Below are positions 63,927 through 64,000 of a stretch of DNA of 64,000 nt, piece after piece. The stretch covers positions 186,001 through 250,000 of the forward strand of contig CATOSA010000008.1 in NCBI GenBank assembly GCA_951812315.1, in the 5' to 3' direction. The translations under genes were made by a program, and so were the position numbers. How positions within the stretch are numbered: position 1 is the first letter of the stretch; every line of letters begins with the position of its first letter. The stretch is from an uncultured Burkholderiales bacterium (lineage in GTDB: Bacteria; Pseudomonadota; Gammaproteobacteria; Burkholderiales; Eutrophovitaceae). The notes under the pieces are model-generated. The model was not told the origin of the DNA. It ran no database searches and saw nothing but the letters and a program-made list of their open reading frames with translations.

Positions 63927-64000
63927 ATGAGTGAGACCAAAGAGGCCAGGCGCATTCGGCTCGAAACCGAAGCCCGCAAACTTAGGCGAAATGTGTGGCG
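63927..64000 (+). CDS. Start of a gene cut by the right window edge
   Basis: An ATG at 63927, preceded by GGGAGG, opens a frame to the window end. The 24 visible residues are basic and helical (SETKEARRIRLETEARKLRR). This is too short for a family assignment. It diverges from the patatin gene. Confidence 0.6.
   Translation, partial: MSETKEARRIRLETEARKLRRNVW

Overview
The window reads as chromosomal DNA of a moderately GC-rich Gram-negative bacterium, most likely a gammaproteobacterium (inference). The basis is a TRAP transporter, an OprB-type porin, many lipoproteins and signal peptides, a patatin/BamA-type outer-membrane protein, SufU, DksA/TraR and LemA/TPM proteins. The gene content is that of a catabolically versatile heterotroph. 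It includes acyl-CoA and lipid enzymes (thiolase-like plus DUF35, a crotonase, CoA-transferase, several SDRs), oxygenases (PhyH, P450, FMO, a CmcJ/NvfI-like enzyme), Old Yellow Enzyme, a Dyp peroxidase, peptidases, amidohydrolases and drug or metabolite exporters. No rRNA, tRNA, CRISPR array, phage or plasmid replication gene was recognised.

Layout. 1-2.5 kb: TRAP transporter dctPQM on the minus strand, dctM cut by the window edge. 2.7-4.6 kb: thiolase-like/DUF35 pair. 4.7-14 kb: lipoprotein, MFS carrier, periplasmic-binding-like protein, CmcJ-like enzyme, broken cyclase/TPR regulator, DHA2 exporter, crotonase. 14.3-21 kb: broken DUF3750 lipoprotein, an array of four 7-bp repeats spaced exactly 14 bp, a PhyH-P450 read-through fusion, DUF2000, and an FMO whose 3' end is cut by IS copy A. 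21-36 kb: methyltransferase, TPR protein, M20 peptidase, SDR, MBL hydrolase, OYE, small membrane and S4 proteins, PNPOx-like protein, SufU, SDR, HisD-family dehydrogenase, amidohydrolase. 35.6-39 kb: TPM-TPM-LemA cluster followed by IS copy B. 39-48 kb: DUF3604, DksA-like, Dyp peroxidase, broken dipeptidase, DUF3299, broken porin, amidohydrolase. 48-56 kb: paired small coiled-coil proteins, GGCT, two tandem DUF1622 genes and a third fragment, and a CoA-transferase/SDR module present twice. The second module copy is wrecked and ends in IS copy C. 57.6-64 kb: truncated TetR divergent from an MBL hydrolase, an unknown exported protein, EamA transporter, patatin/BamA protein and the start of one more gene.

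Two themes link the window. First, gene decay: about a third of the genes carry a frameshift, internal stop, truncation or IS junction. These lesions are of many kinds (homopolymer indel, 5-bp tandem duplication, nonsense codon, internal deletion, IS insertion), which argues for real erosion, although some homopolymer indels could be assembly error. Second, one IS3-family element of about 1275 bp occurs three times and has cut or fused host genes at each site. All three copies carry the same two in-frame TAG codons in the transposase. Copies A and B have matching 3-bp target duplications, so they are simple insertions; copy C joins two unrelated truncated genes and so marks a deletion or rearrangement.
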